DNA from: Lacisediminihabitans sp040549465
GTDB lineage: Bacteria; Actinomycetota; Actinomycetes; Actinomycetales; Microbacteriaceae
NCBI RefSeq assembly: GCF_040549465.1
Contig: NZ_JBEPTL010000015.1
Coordinates: 25,880-89,879, forward strand
Length of the DNA: 64,000 bases
Reading direction: 5' to 3'
Of the stretch, positions 33,197 through 41,222 are shown one piece after another. The notes beneath the pieces were generated by a model, which had not been told where the DNA came from, did not search any database, and worked only from the letters and a program-made list of their open reading frames with translations. Positions within the stretch are counted from its first letter, which is position 1. Each line of letters begins with the position of its first letter. A program made the translations under genes and the position numbers.

Positions 33197-33426
33197 ACAT
33201 CGTTGCCAATTCCACAACATCGAGGATCGCTGCCACTGATCGCCACGACTTCAACGCCTCGACCTCTGTTAGCCGATATTCCGATCACCTGTCGCATCGC
33301 TTCGTAGCCGGAGCGATCGGAACATTGCGCGAACCCCACCGAGAGCCCATAACCATACGTCCACCCCGAGGGCATGCGCTGCGCGCTGCCGACGGTCCGG
33401 AATCGAAAGGAGGAACCACACGATGA
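33193..33426 (+). CDS. Small coupled ORF of the mobility module
   Basis: 77 residues, MNIVANSTTSRIAATD onwards, unrecognised. It overlaps the preceding stop (GTGA) and the following MT-A70 start (ATGA) by 4 nt each, which argues for translation even though the composition is unremarkable. An AAGGAGG-like site within its 3' end serves the next gene. Confidence 0.45.
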   Translation: MNIVANSTTSRIAATDRHDFNASTSVSRYSDHLSHRFVAGAIGTLREPHREPITIRPPRGHALRAADGPESKGGTTR

Positions 33427-34025
33427 ACATCAACGACACGCTCACCGAGATCACGGTGCCGAGCAAGAAGTACAAGGTCATTTATGCAGACCCGCCCTGG
33501 GACATCCAGCAGAAGGGTGCCCGCGGAGCCGCGCAGCACTACGACCTGATGACCCTCGAACGCATCAAGAACATGCCCGTGGCCGATCTGGCGGACGACA
33601 ACGCGACCCTGCTGCTCTGGGTTACCAACGGGGCACTCCCGGCCGGCCTTGAAGTGATGAAGGCGTGGGGCTTCGAGTACAAGACCAACGCAGCCTGGGA
33701 CAAGTACTACATGGGGCTCGGCCTCTACTTCCGCGGCTCCCACGAGCTGCTCCTCCACGGCACCCGCGGGAAGGCACCGTTCAAGTTCCGCGGGCAGCGC
33801 TCGACGCTGCAGTTCCCGAGGCAGGAACACTCCCGCAAGCCCGAGGAAATGATCCCCCTCATCGAACGCGTCCTCGACGGCCCCTACCTCGAACTGTTCG
33901 CACGGCAACGCCCGAACAGCCACCGCGACTGGAACGTGTGGGGCAACGAGATCGAATCCGACATCGTCATTCCCGGCTACCCCGTACCGAGCGACTTCAC
34001 CCTCACCGGAGAACAGGAGCGATGA
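33423..34025 (+). CDS. MT-A70-family adenine DNA methyltransferase
   Basis: 200 residues from ATG 33423, behind AAAGGAGG. The catalytic motif is DPPW in VIYADPPWDIQQ near residue 23. FKFRGQRSTLQFPRQEHSRKPEEMIPLIERV and LELFARQR (the SAM-binding FARxR) are typical of MT-A70 proteins of phages and integrative elements. It methylates adenine N6 in DNA. No endonuclease is coupled to it, so it more likely protects the element from host restriction than restricts DNA itself. Confidence 0.92.
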   Translation: MNINDTLTEITVPSKKYKVIYADPPWDIQQKGARGAAQHYDLMTLERIKNMPVADLADDNATLLLWVTNGALPAGLEVMKAWGFEYKTNAAWDKYYMGLGLYFRGSHELLLHGTRGKAPFKFRGQRSTLQFPRQEHSRKPEEMIPLIERVLDGPYLELFARQRPNSHRDWNVWGNEIESDIVIPGYPVPSDFTLTGEQER

Positions 34026-34028
34026 CCC

Positions 34029-34232
34029 ATGGCCGACAAAGAACCAACCCCGAAGAACCTCGCGCAACGCTTCTTCGACCTCTGCCTACTGCTGCTTGGA
34101 GGCATCATCGCGCTCTGGGTCGCGCTGCAGTTCCTGGCTCAATTCTGGGGCTGGATCGTCCTCATCGTCGTTCTCGTCGCGGCCATCTGGGCGCTGGTCG
34201 CGATCCTGCAAGCCAGACGGAACAAGTGGTGA
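34029..34232 (+). CDS. Small membrane protein of the mobility module
   Basis: 67 residues with a 20-residue polar N-terminus and two hydrophobic segments (LCLLLLGGIIALWVALQFL, IVLIVVLVAAIWALVAIL) joined by FWGW, ending in a basic tail. Probably an inner-membrane hairpin protein. It starts 3 nt after the methyltransferase stop. Confidence 0.65.
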   Translation: MADKEPTPKNLAQRFFDLCLLLLGGIIALWVALQFLAQFWGWIVLIVVLVAAIWALVAILQARRNKW

Positions 34233-34237
34233 CAAGC

Positions 34238-34411
34238 ATGAGCACGTTCACCCCTGTCAAAGCGTTGCGGAATCGACAACAACACTTGACAGTCCGCCCG
34301 AATCAGTTCATAACGGGCCTCCCGTACCACGGGAACGTCAGTACGACCACTCCCGACCGAGCGAAAGGAAGTCGCCAGGAGCAAATCCGAAAGGAGGTTG
34401 CACAGTCATGA
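34238..34411 (+). CDS. Small coupled ORF containing a repeated 18-nt motif
   Basis: 57 residues (MSTFTPVKALRNRQQHL onward), unrecognised. It begins 5 nt after the membrane-protein stop and its own stop overlaps the next ATG (ATGA at 34408). The motif GTTGCGGAATCGACAACA at 34264-34281 lies inside it; this may be a DNA site that happens to be translated. Confidence 0.4.
   Translation: MSTFTPVKALRNRQQHLTVRPNQFITGLPYHGNVSTTTPDRAKGSRQEQIRKEVAQS
34264..34281 (+). repeat. 18-nt motif, copy 1 (partner at 39023-39040)
   Basis: GTTGCGGAATCGACAACA here and GTTGCGGAATGGTCAACA at 39023-39040 agree at 16 of 18 positions. Each carries GTTG...CAAC inverted ends. The copies flank most of the transfer genes. 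A binding site for an element-encoded protein is likely. Confidence 0.5.
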
Positions 34412-34617
34412 GTAGAACTAATCGCCGCTACAGGAAGCGCGAAGGCCGCAAGGTCTGGGTCTTCAGCGAACTGCGTGAGAGCCCCGATCAGCACTTGCTG
34501 GGCGACGCGCTGATCCAGCATTCGCTTGAGCAAGCGCAGCTGGAGATCGAAGCGCGTCGGGAGCATCAGCTCATCGATCGGAGCGCAGAGGAGGTAGACC
34601 ATGACGCCTCCTTGTAA
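34408..34617 (+). CDS. Small basic protein of the mobility module
   Basis: 69 residues from ATG 34408 with a strong AAAGGAGG site. The sequence MSRTNRRYRKREGRKVWVF is very basic at the N-terminus, and the rest is a helix (HSLEQAQLEIEARREHQ). It could bind nucleic acid or the coupling ATPase whose gene it overlaps by 17 nt. Not recognised otherwise. Confidence 0.6.
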   Translation: MSRTNRRYRKREGRKVWVFSELRESPDQHLLGDALIQHSLEQAQLEIEARREHQLIDRSAEEVDHDASL

Positions 34618-36766
34618 CGCGAAGATTCCACCGACGTTCCTGCGCTTGCACCTGCCATCGCCGCTCAACGCCGACAGTGTTGGTGAACTGCTGGCGAGGC
34701 TTGCACAGCCGGACGCACCTATCCCGCTCATCCTCGAAACGCGCGCGACCGATGACGGAGTCGCTTATCTCGTCGGCGTTCATCCCTTCGCCACCGAACA
34801 CTTGAAGCGCCTGCTCGGGGATCTTGTACCCGGCATCCGCAGTGCGGTGACTCGACCCGGCGATCGGGGGCGGGCGGAGGCCGGTGGCCACATCGGCGCC
34901 CATCCACCCGGCTTGCCGATCCGTGTCGACAATGCCGAAACGACCGTCCGCGCGATCTACTCGGCGTTCGGTGCTCGCCGACCCGGCGAAACAATCGTGG
35001 TGCAAGTGATCATCGGCCTGGGCCACCCGCCACGCGCACTGCCGACGAAAGTTGCCGACCCGAGCGCGCCACTGTGGAAGTCGCTGAGCCACGGCACACA
35101 ACCGGCACCCGCCGAGATGCGCTCGCGGATGAAAGCGACTGCCGAGCAACCAAACCTCGACGTGAGCATCCGTATCGGCGCCAATGCACCGACTCCCGAA
35201 AGACGCAAACGCCTCGTCACCGAGCTCGTCGGCGCTATGGCAACCGCACAAAGTCCGGGCGTCCGACTGCAACTCATCCGGGAAGACATCCAGCGACTCA
35301 ACGACGCGGTAATCCCGTCACGCTGGCCGATGCGCGTATCGCCTGCCGAACTTCTGCCACTGATCGCATGGCCTATCGGCGAGCATGAACTTCCCGGGCT
35401 TCCAGCCCATCACCCCCGACTCGTACCCGCACCAGCAGCCCTCTCGACCACCGAGAACGTCTTCGCCACCGCGAACGCTCCGGGCGACACACGCCTCATC
35501 GGCATTCGGACGCCCGGACGAATGCAACACCTGGTGGTGACCGGCCCCACCGGCTCCGGCAAGTCAATGGTCTTCGCATCACTGATCGCGCAGGACATCA
35601 CCGCAGGGCGACGCCTTGTGTTGGTCGACCCGAAACGCCAACTCGTTGACTTCATTTCAGAACGGGTACCGCCGGAGCTGGCCGACCGGGTCGTCATCAT
35701 CGATGCCGCAGACGAGAACCCCGTCGGCTTCAATCCGCTCGATGCCGTGGGACGCAACAAGGATGTTGTCATCGATGGGATCTTGAGCGCATTCAAGGCT
35801 GTGTTCGAGGACGGGTGGGGACCACGCACGGAAGACCTATTGCACGCTGGTCTGCTGTCGCTCGCAACCGCGGGCGAGACACGGGGCGAGCCCTATACGC
35901 TGCTCGATCTATCTAGGCTGCTCACCGACGCTCCTTTCCGCCGTGAAGTGATCGGAGCGATAGCCGGCGACCAGACGTTGGCTTCGTTCTGGGCCGGCTT
36001 CGAGGAGCTGTCTCCGGGAGCCAGAGCGCAAATCATCGCCGCACCCATGAACAAGCTGCGCAAGTTCGTACTCCGCAAGAACCTGGCCGCCGTCCTCGGA
36101 CAACCTCGCCCACGGTTTAGGTTGCGGGACGTCTTTCGCGACGGCAAGGCGGTGCTCGTACCCCTGAACGACGCCCTGCTCGGGCCGGGTGCCGCGCAGC
36201 TACTTGGCAGCCTGGTCGTTGCCGAGCTGTGGATGGCAACGCTGGAACGTGCAGCCGAGACCCGTCCGCTGGATCGCCCTGCCGCGATCTATATCGATGA
36301 GGTGCAGCAGTTCCTGCACCTGCCGACTTCTATCGCCGATGCGCTGGCCACCTCGCGCTCCTACGGTGTGAGCTGGAATCTGGCGCACCAGTTCCGTGAT
36401 CAACTGCCCGCCCAGATGCGTGCGGCCTTCGACGCGAATGCGCGGAACAAGGTCGTGTTTGGGCTCGGACCGGACGATGCGCGCGACTTGGCGAGGATGG
36501 CACCTGGGCTGGTGGCCGAAGACTTTATGGCGTTGAAGCCGTACGACATCTACGCAAACGTCGTGGACGACGGGGCACCGGCAGGCTGGTTCTCCGCCCG
36601 CACCCTCGCCCCGACAGGCTCCCTCCATGACGGACACATCGTGCGTCAGATGAGTCGAGACCAGTGGGGCCAAGTGAGCAAGGCCGAACCACTTTCTGCG
36701 CCCGAATCGGACGGCATACCCATCGAGGCCGTTCCCGTGGTGAGTCGGAAGGCGAGGCGATCATGA
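34601..36766 (+). CDS. VirD4/TraG-like coupling ATPase
   Basis: 721 residues. A 290-residue N-terminal region is followed by the RecA-like motor: Walker A GPTGSGKSM near residue 317, VLVDPKRQLVDF near 345, and Walker B AAIYIDEVQQFL near 565, then NARNKVVFGLGPDDARDLA. This is the type IV secretion coupling protein layout that links DNA processing to the membrane channel. No N-terminal membrane anchor is evident, so it may rely on the small membrane protein encoded upstream. It is the largest gene of the module and its stop overlaps the next small ORF (ATGA). Confidence 0.85.
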   Translation: MTPPCNAKIPPTFLRLHLPSPLNADSVGELLARLAQPDAPIPLILETRATDDGVAYLVGVHPFATEHLKRLLGDLVPGIRSAVTRPGDRGRAEAGGHIGAHPPGLPIRVDNAETTVRAIYSAFGARRPGETIVVQVIIGLGHPPRALPTKVADPSAPLWKSLSHGTQPAPAEMRSRMKATAEQPNLDVSIRIGANAPTPERRKRLVTELVGAMATAQSPGVRLQLIREDIQRLNDAVIPSRWPMRVSPAELLPLIAWPIGEHELPGLPAHHPRLVPAPAALSTTENVFATANAPGDTRLIGIRTPGRMQHLVVTGPTGSGKSMVFASLIAQDITAGRRLVLVDPKRQLVDFISERVPPELADRVVIIDAADENPVGFNPLDAVGRNKDVVIDGILSAFKAVFEDGWGPRTEDLLHAGLLSLATAGETRGEPYTLLDLSRLLTDAPFRREVIGAIAGDQTLASFWAGFEELSPGARAQIIAAPMNKLRKFVLRKNLAAVLGQPRPRFRLRDVFRDGKAVLVPLNDALLGPGAAQLLGSLVVAELWMATLERAAETRPLDRPAAIYIDEVQQFLHLPTSIADALATSRSYGVSWNLAHQFRDQLPAQMRAAFDANARNKVVFGLGPDDARDLARMAPGLVAEDFMALKPYDIYANVVDDGAPAGWFSARTLAPTGSLHDGHIVRQMSRDQWGQVSKAEPLSAPESDGIPIEAVPVVSRKARRS

Positions 36767-36984
36767 ACGTCTTCGCTTCCCGAAACGCTCGCTTGACCGC
36801 TGTTGCTGTGTGTCCGGTCGGCTGTCCGGTCGCTATTCCGTCCACGACGATGAACACCGCCCAACAGAGGCCAACCTGTGCGGCTCGAGGCTCGAACTGG
36901 GATGGGACTCTCCCTGTTCCCAGGGATCACTTTCCCACCCCTGTGGAGGCTAAGCCCACCTGGTCTGGAGGTCGTCATGAATAG
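36763..36984 (+). CDS. Small coupled ORF between coupling ATPase and replication-relaxation gene
   Basis: 73 residues (MNVFASRNARLTAVAV onward), unrecognised, Cys- and Pro-containing. It starts on the ATGA overlap with the coupling ATPase and ends 8 nt inside the next gene. Coding status rests on this coupling only. Confidence 0.35.
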   Translation: MNVFASRNARLTAVAVCPVGCPVAIPSTTMNTAQQRPTCAARGSNWDGTLPVPRDHFPTPVEAKPTWSGGRHE

Positions 36985-37816
36985 CTCGTGGACTCCTTAC
37001 AAGACCGAGATGCTCCTTCAACTGCTCACTGATCGAGATCTGGCCCTCCTGCAAGACATCGAGCAGTTCCGGCTATTGAGCACTCGGCAGATCCAACGCC
37101 TGCACTTCGCCATTGGGCATGCAACCATCTCAGCCGCAACGCGCGGCACCGTCCGAGTCCTCGGACGCCTCGAGGATCGCGGGTTCCTCGTCCGGCTGGA
37201 ACGTCGCATCGGTGGGATCAAGCACGGCTCCTCAGGCAACGTCTGGCAACTCTCCGCCACCGGCGAGAGACTCCTCCGAGCCCTGCGAGGCGACGGTGCC
37301 CGGCGACGCTTCGTCGAACCCGGGGCACCGTTCACGGATCACACTCTTGAGGTCGCCGATCTCGCCGTGCGGCTGCGTGAAGCGGCACGCGATGGGCGCT
37401 TCGATCTGCTGGAACTCGACGCCGAACCCGAGTGCTGGCGCGATTTCACCGCCAGCCACGGCGGACCACTATGGCTGAAACCCGACCTGTATGTGGTCAC
37501 CGCGAACGCCGCAGTCGAAGAGCACGCCTTCGTCGAAGTCGACAGGGGCACGGAGCACATGCCCGCGATCCTGCGCAAGTGCGCCGTCTACCAGCGCTAC
37601 TTCCAGACCGGGGCCGAGCAGCACCGGCAGGGCATCTTCCCGGCCATCGTCTGGGTCGTGCCCAGCGAGCAACGAGCAACGAAACTCCGTGCCAGCATCC
37701 GCGATGACCCGACCCTGACCGACAACCTGTTCCGGGTCACCAGCGCCCAAAACGCCGTCGCGATGCTCACACCACGAGACGAACAACCAGTAACCGAAAG
37801 GAGGAATCACTCATGA
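36977..37816 (+). CDS. Replication-relaxation family protein
   Basis: 279 residues from ATG 36977 behind TGGAGG. The N-terminal winged-helix (DRDLALLQDIEQFRLLSTRQIQRLHF) and the later DLYVVTANAAVEEHAFVEVDRGTEHMP with KCAVYQRYFQTG match the replication-relaxation/MobC-like proteins of Gram-positive mobile elements. The acidic E-VDRGTE strand and K-Y helix look like a restriction-fold core. In related elements these proteins bind the origin region and assist relaxed-complex formation. It is followed by a 104-residue protein with overlapping start. Confidence 0.8.
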   Translation: MNSSWTPYKTEMLLQLLTDRDLALLQDIEQFRLLSTRQIQRLHFAIGHATISAATRGTVRVLGRLEDRGFLVRLERRIGGIKHGSSGNVWQLSATGERLLRALRGDGARRRFVEPGAPFTDHTLEVADLAVRLREAARDGRFDLLELDAEPECWRDFTASHGGPLWLKPDLYVVTANAAVEEHAFVEVDRGTEHMPAILRKCAVYQRYFQTGAEQHRQGIFPAIVWVVPSEQRATKLRASIRDDPTLTDNLFRVTSAQNAVAMLTPRDEQPVTERRNHS

Positions 37817-38127
37817 ACCATCAATTAGGAACTACACGAGCGGCGCGTATAGCGCCAGACCAGTCGATCCGAGCACGGCAGCACATCAACGCCGCCCTAG
37901 CCGAGGCTGGCATCGAGCTGATCGATCCCGCGACCGCCCGGATCATTGCCGCCACCGTGCATGGCGGATTCGGCACCGCGCTCTGCACTTTCGCCGCGAC
38001 CGGCATCCTGCGAGGGGATGCGGCACTCGCGGAGTTGCGAGCAGTCCCGTCGACCGACCTTCCACAGACATGGCGTGAAGCCTTCACCAAGTTCGTGATC
38101 GCAGACAGAGGCAACAGTCATGACTGA
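37813..38127 (+). CDS. Small helical protein of the mobility module
   Basis: 104 residues from ATG 37813 behind AGGAGG. Helical, with RARQHINAALAEAGIELIDPATARIIAATVHGGFGTAL and AELRAVPSTDLPQTWREAF, read here as separate stretches. Not recognised. Start and stop overlap both neighbours, so it is translationally coupled within the operon. Confidence 0.6.
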   Translation: MNHQLGTTRAARIAPDQSIRARQHINAALAEAGIELIDPATARIIAATVHGGFGTALCTFAATGILRGDAALAELRAVPSTDLPQTWREAFTKFVIADRGNSHD

Positions 38128-38956
38128 CCTCACCCCCGAAACAAACCCTCTCGGCAAGCACAAGGCCGAACTGCCGGACCCCGACAACCCAAACCTCGAA
38201 GCAGGCAAGCCCGAGAACGGTGACGCGCTTCTTGAAACCATTGAGGGCGGCATCGAGGATGCCCGTGAACGTCGCGGCGACATCACCGAGCACACCGCCC
38301 GCGCCATCGCCCGGGCAATTGCCAACGCGTTCGGCGATGAGGGTCACACCTTGGATGAGTTCGCCCGCACCGGCTCGGGAAGCCGCGCCTCCCTCAGCGA
38401 GGAGTACTTGGACGTCTACAACGACCCAACCACACCGGCTCAGGTACGCACGTGGATCGACTGGTTTGGCACCTACCTGGTGATGCGCGACTTCCCCGAC
38501 ACAAGCCGCCAGTACATGGGCTCCGGCCCTGACCCCGACCTATCCAGACTGCTCATCCCCGAGTGGCCCAAACTCGGCGAGGACCGCGAACTCATCTACG
38601 TGCCGGCCACGAAGTCGGGCGACGACATCCATGAACTAGCGGTGGCGCTGGCAGCCCTCATTGAGAGGCACGGCGATGCCCTGCGCGCGTTCCTGCGGCT
38701 GCGCGATGTCGATGCCAGCAGCCCGAACCTGATCGAGAGCTTCGAGCAGACCTTCTGCGGCACCTACCTCGACATGGAGGATGTCGTCCTGAATGTCACC
38801 GAGATGTCCGACTGGGAAACCGACCTTCAGCATTGGGCGATGGAACGTGGCATCGCCGGAGCCATCTATATCGACCGTGCCGCCATCGAGGAACAGACCC
38901 GCGAGGTCTACGACATCTTCGAGCTGGAGGGACGCTGCTATGTCTTCTACCGCTAG
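38120..38956 (+). CDS. Possible ArdA-like antirestriction protein
   Basis: 278 residues. The C-terminal third, FEQTFCGTYLDMEDVVLNV followed by WETDLQHWAMERGI and EGRCYVFYR, has the arrangement found at the end of ArdA-type antirestriction proteins (F-x-G-Y-x-S/D-x-E-D followed by a terminal YVF). The N-terminal 150 residues are not recognisable as ArdA. The acidic character would suit a DNA mimic. It is the last gene before the recombinase region; next to the MT-A70 gene it would help the element evade host restriction. The family assignment is tentative. Confidence 0.45.
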   Translation: MTDLTPETNPLGKHKAELPDPDNPNLEAGKPENGDALLETIEGGIEDARERRGDITEHTARAIARAIANAFGDEGHTLDEFARTGSGSRASLSEEYLDVYNDPTTPAQVRTWIDWFGTYLVMRDFPDTSRQYMGSGPDPDLSRLLIPEWPKLGEDRELIYVPATKSGDDIHELAVALAALIERHGDALRAFLRLRDVDASSPNLIESFEQTFCGTYLDMEDVVLNVTEMSDWETDLQHWAMERGIAGAIYIDRAAIEEQTREVYDIFELEGRCYVFYR

Positions 38957-39250
38957 AGCCACGCCGCACACAGGACTACAGACTGCGCCAACGGGGGTGT
39001 TCTCCGTGGGCAGACAGAAGTTGTTGCGGAATGGTCAACACCCGCGGAAATCCGGGCCTCACGAGGTAAAATTAAGGGGTAAACGGAGACCCGCGCCTAT
39101 GGCTCATCTAGCCCCGGCTCCGCGCCCGAGCCGCTCACACAGCGGGGCGCAACCCCAACCCTCTCGCTCCCAGTTCGCGCAGTTAGCCGCGCCTGGAAGC
39201 GTCTCGCCTCTGAGGGCAACTCCCCTCAACTGTCACCTGTGGAGTTCAGC
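38957..39250. other. Non-coding region upstream of the serine recombinase
   Basis: 294 bp with no convincing gene. Contains the second copy of the 18-nt motif (39023-39040) and an AT-rich patch (AAATTAAGGGGTAAA near 39070) unlike its surroundings, presumably the recombinase promoter. Confidence 0.5.
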
Positions 39251-41179
39251 ATGAGCATCGCCGAAACCGACCAGAGCACTATCGAGGCGTTCGTCCCGCA
39301 CGTCCTAACCGCGCAGCCTCGGCACATCGCCCCCGTCGAGGTCCAAGAAGAAGTGATCGACGTTAGCGACGGGGCAAGGGCAGCCGATGCAGAACCGGGG
39401 ACCCGGGCCGTCATCTACCTGCGCGTCTCATCCAAGGGGCAGGTCAACACCGACTACGACCCCGAGGGCATCTCCATCCCGGCACAACGCATCTCGTGCG
39501 AGAAGAAGGCCGACCAACTGGGCCTCACCATCATCCACGAATACATCGAGCCGGGTCGATCTGCGACCGAGATGACGAAGCGCATCGCCTTCCAAGAGAT
39601 GCTGGCGCGAGTGCGGCGCGAGAAAGACATCGACTACATCATCGTGTACAAGTTGTCTCGCTTTGCCCGGAACCGCAACGACGACGCCATTGTCATGGCC
39701 GACCTCACCAAGCGCGGCGTGGGACTGATCAGCGCCACCGAGTCGATCGATGAGACACCGGTCGGGCAACTCATGCACGGCATCCTCGCAGCCTTCAATG
39801 AGTACCGCTCCCGCGAGGACGGCGCAGACATCGCGTACAAGATGGGACAAAAAGCCAAGAACGGCGGCACCCTCGGGCGAGCACCCATCGGGTACCTCAA
39901 CACCATCGAAAGGTTCGAAGGCCGCGAAGTGAGATCCGTCAGCATCGACGAACAACGAGCACCCTTCGTCAAGTTGGCCTTCGAGCTTTACGCATCCGGC
40001 GACCACACCCTCGACGACATCGCGTCAGAGCTCACCGACCGCGGCCTAGTCACCCGAGGAAATGTGCGCCGAGCGCCCGGCCCGGTATCGATCAACAAAG
40101 TCGCCCAGATGCTGCGCGACCGCTACTACTTGGGGAAAGTGGCATTCAAAGGAGAAGAGTATGACGGACGCCACCCCGCGCTCATCGACGAGGAACTCTT
40201 CGACCGCGTTCAGTCGCTACTGGAGACGCGGGCGATCTCGGGCGAACGGCGTCGTGTGCATTCGCACTACCTCAAGGGCACGCTCTATTGCGGCCGATGC
40301 CGACTCGAGGACGGGGCAATCAAGAGACTCATTCTGCAGCGAGCAGTGGGCCGTCGAGGCAACGAGTACTTCTACTTCTTCTGCATCGGCGCACAAGACC
40401 ACAGCTGCGACGCCCCGTACTCCAACGTCGACAGGGTCGAGGAAGCAATCGAGGATCACTACAAGACCATCCGATTCAGCCCGGCGTTCATCGCCGTGAT
40501 GCGAGCCGGGATGGAATCAGCGCTTTCAGACACCGAGGCCGCGCAAAGGCTCCTTCGCAAGCAGCTTGAGGATCAGCTGGTCAACCTCGACACCAAGGAA
40601 GAGAACCTGCTCGACCTCGCCGCAGACGGCACACTGCCGCAAGGCAAGATCCGTGCTCGTCTCGCCGACATCGGACGACAACGCGAAAAGCTCCGCGCTG
40701 ATCTCAACACGGTGGTCGACGACCTCAGCGAGGGAGCCGAGTTCCTCCAAGCCAACCTTCGACTGCTCGAAGATCCACACGCCCTCTACATGGGCGCTAG
40801 TGACGAGATACGGCGCAAGCTCAATCAAGCGATCTTCAAGCACATCTTCGTGGCCAACGAAGAAGTCGTCGGAGACGAGATCAACAGCCCGCTGGCAGAA
40901 CTTCTCGCCGCCCAACACGGCTTCCGCGCCCGCGAAGCGGGACTGAGCACGAGCGACTCCCTCGACCAGGCGCTCGCTGAACTGGTACGACATTCCGCAC
41001 CAACGACTAAAGCCACCCCGAAAGGTGGCTTTAGTACGGTGACCGTAGAAGACCTACTCACCGGCATCGACGCGGACGCCGATTCTAGTAAGCCTTCTAT
41101 GGTGGACCCTAGGAGATTCGAACTCCTGACCTCCTCGATGCGAACGAGGCGCGCTACCAACTGCGCCAAGGGCCCATAG
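39251..41179 (+). CDS. Large serine recombinase (integrase of the island)
   Basis: 642 residues from ATG 39251 (GTG 39239 also in frame). Catalytic domain starts at YLRVSSKGQ with nucleophile Ser59, includes YKLSRFARNRND and EYRSREDG. It is followed by the recombinase domain (GRAPIGYLNT, LRDRYYLGKVAFKGEEYDGRHPALI), a zinc ribbon (YCGRC, HSCDAP) and a coiled coil (RLLRKQLEDQLVNLDTKEENLL). It catalyses att-site recombination of the island. The last 35 residues are odd: the frame passes through a hairpin at 41007-41034 and then antisense into tRNA-Ala (MVDPRRFELL is a translation of tRNA). The native C-terminus is probably different in the excised form. Confidence 0.93.
   Translation: MSIAETDQSTIEAFVPHVLTAQPRHIAPVEVQEEVIDVSDGARAADAEPGTRAVIYLRVSSKGQVNTDYDPEGISIPAQRISCEKKADQLGLTIIHEYIEPGRSATEMTKRIAFQEMLARVRREKDIDYIIVYKLSRFARNRNDDAIVMADLTKRGVGLISATESIDETPVGQLMHGILAAFNEYRSREDGADIAYKMGQKAKNGGTLGRAPIGYLNTIERFEGREVRSVSIDEQRAPFVKLAFELYASGDHTLDDIASELTDRGLVTRGNVRRAPGPVSINKVAQMLRDRYYLGKVAFKGEEYDGRHPALIDEELFDRVQSLLETRAISGERRRVHSHYLKGTLYCGRCRLEDGAIKRLILQRAVGRRGNEYFYFFCIGAQDHSCDAPYSNVDRVEEAIEDHYKTIRFSPAFIAVMRAGMESALSDTEAAQRLLRKQLEDQLVNLDTKEENLLDLAADGTLPQGKIRARLADIGRQREKLRADLNTVVDDLSEGAEFLQANLRLLEDPHALYMGASDEIRRKLNQAIFKHIFVANEEVVGDEINSPLAELLAAQHGFRAREAGLSTSDSLDQALAELVRHSAPTTKATPKGGFSTVTVEDLLTGIDADADSSKPSMVDPRRFELLTSSMRTRRATNCAKGP
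41007..41034. terminator. Hairpin inside the recombinase 3' end (bidirectional terminator candidate)
   Basis: An 11-bp perfect inverted repeat (CTAAAGCCACC / GGTGGCTTTAG) with a CCGAAA loop, flanked by A- and T-rich ends. It lies in the translated tail of the recombinase and 66 nt from the tRNA 3' end, so it could terminate the tRNA transcript on the minus strand. Confidence 0.6.
41100..41175 (-). tRNA. tRNA-Ala (anticodon CGC)
   Basis: A 76-nt cloverleaf with encoded CCA: acceptor GGGCCCT / AGGGTCC with the alanine identity pair G3-U70, D-arm GCGC-AGTTGGTA-GCGC, anticodon stem CCTCG/CGAGG with loop TTCGCAT, T-arm AGGAG-TTCGAAT-CTCCT. The anticodon is CGC, reading GCG codons. Its 3' end faces the island and is overlapped antisense by the recombinase frame. 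Confidence 0.97.
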
Positions 41180-41222
41180 TGCGTAGCCACGCTATCAGGT
41201 TTCGGAAAGCCGTTTGTGCCGC

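Larger units (their letters stand above)
10808..41100. mobile_element. Genomic island of about 30 kb next to tRNA-Ala(CGC), carrying defence-like cargo, a transfer module and a large serine recombinase
   Basis: The right limit is set by the recombinase gene and the tRNA-Ala 3' end at 41100. The left limit is placed after the terminator at 10807 because gene content changes there from conserved chromosomal genes to an isolated helix-turn-helix fragment and accessory proteins. No long duplicated attachment sequence was found; a TGGTGG match between about 10816 and 41101 is too short to prove the junction. Serine integrases need only a short identical core, so this is not contradictory. Several reading frames have lower GC than the flanks, notably 26.4-30.5 kb. 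Confidence 0.65.

Noticed and set aside
41004..41040. Hairpin interpreted as proof that the recombinase ends here
   Set aside because: The sequence still reads in frame beyond it and no alternative stop is present, so it is reported as a hairpin, not as the gene end.
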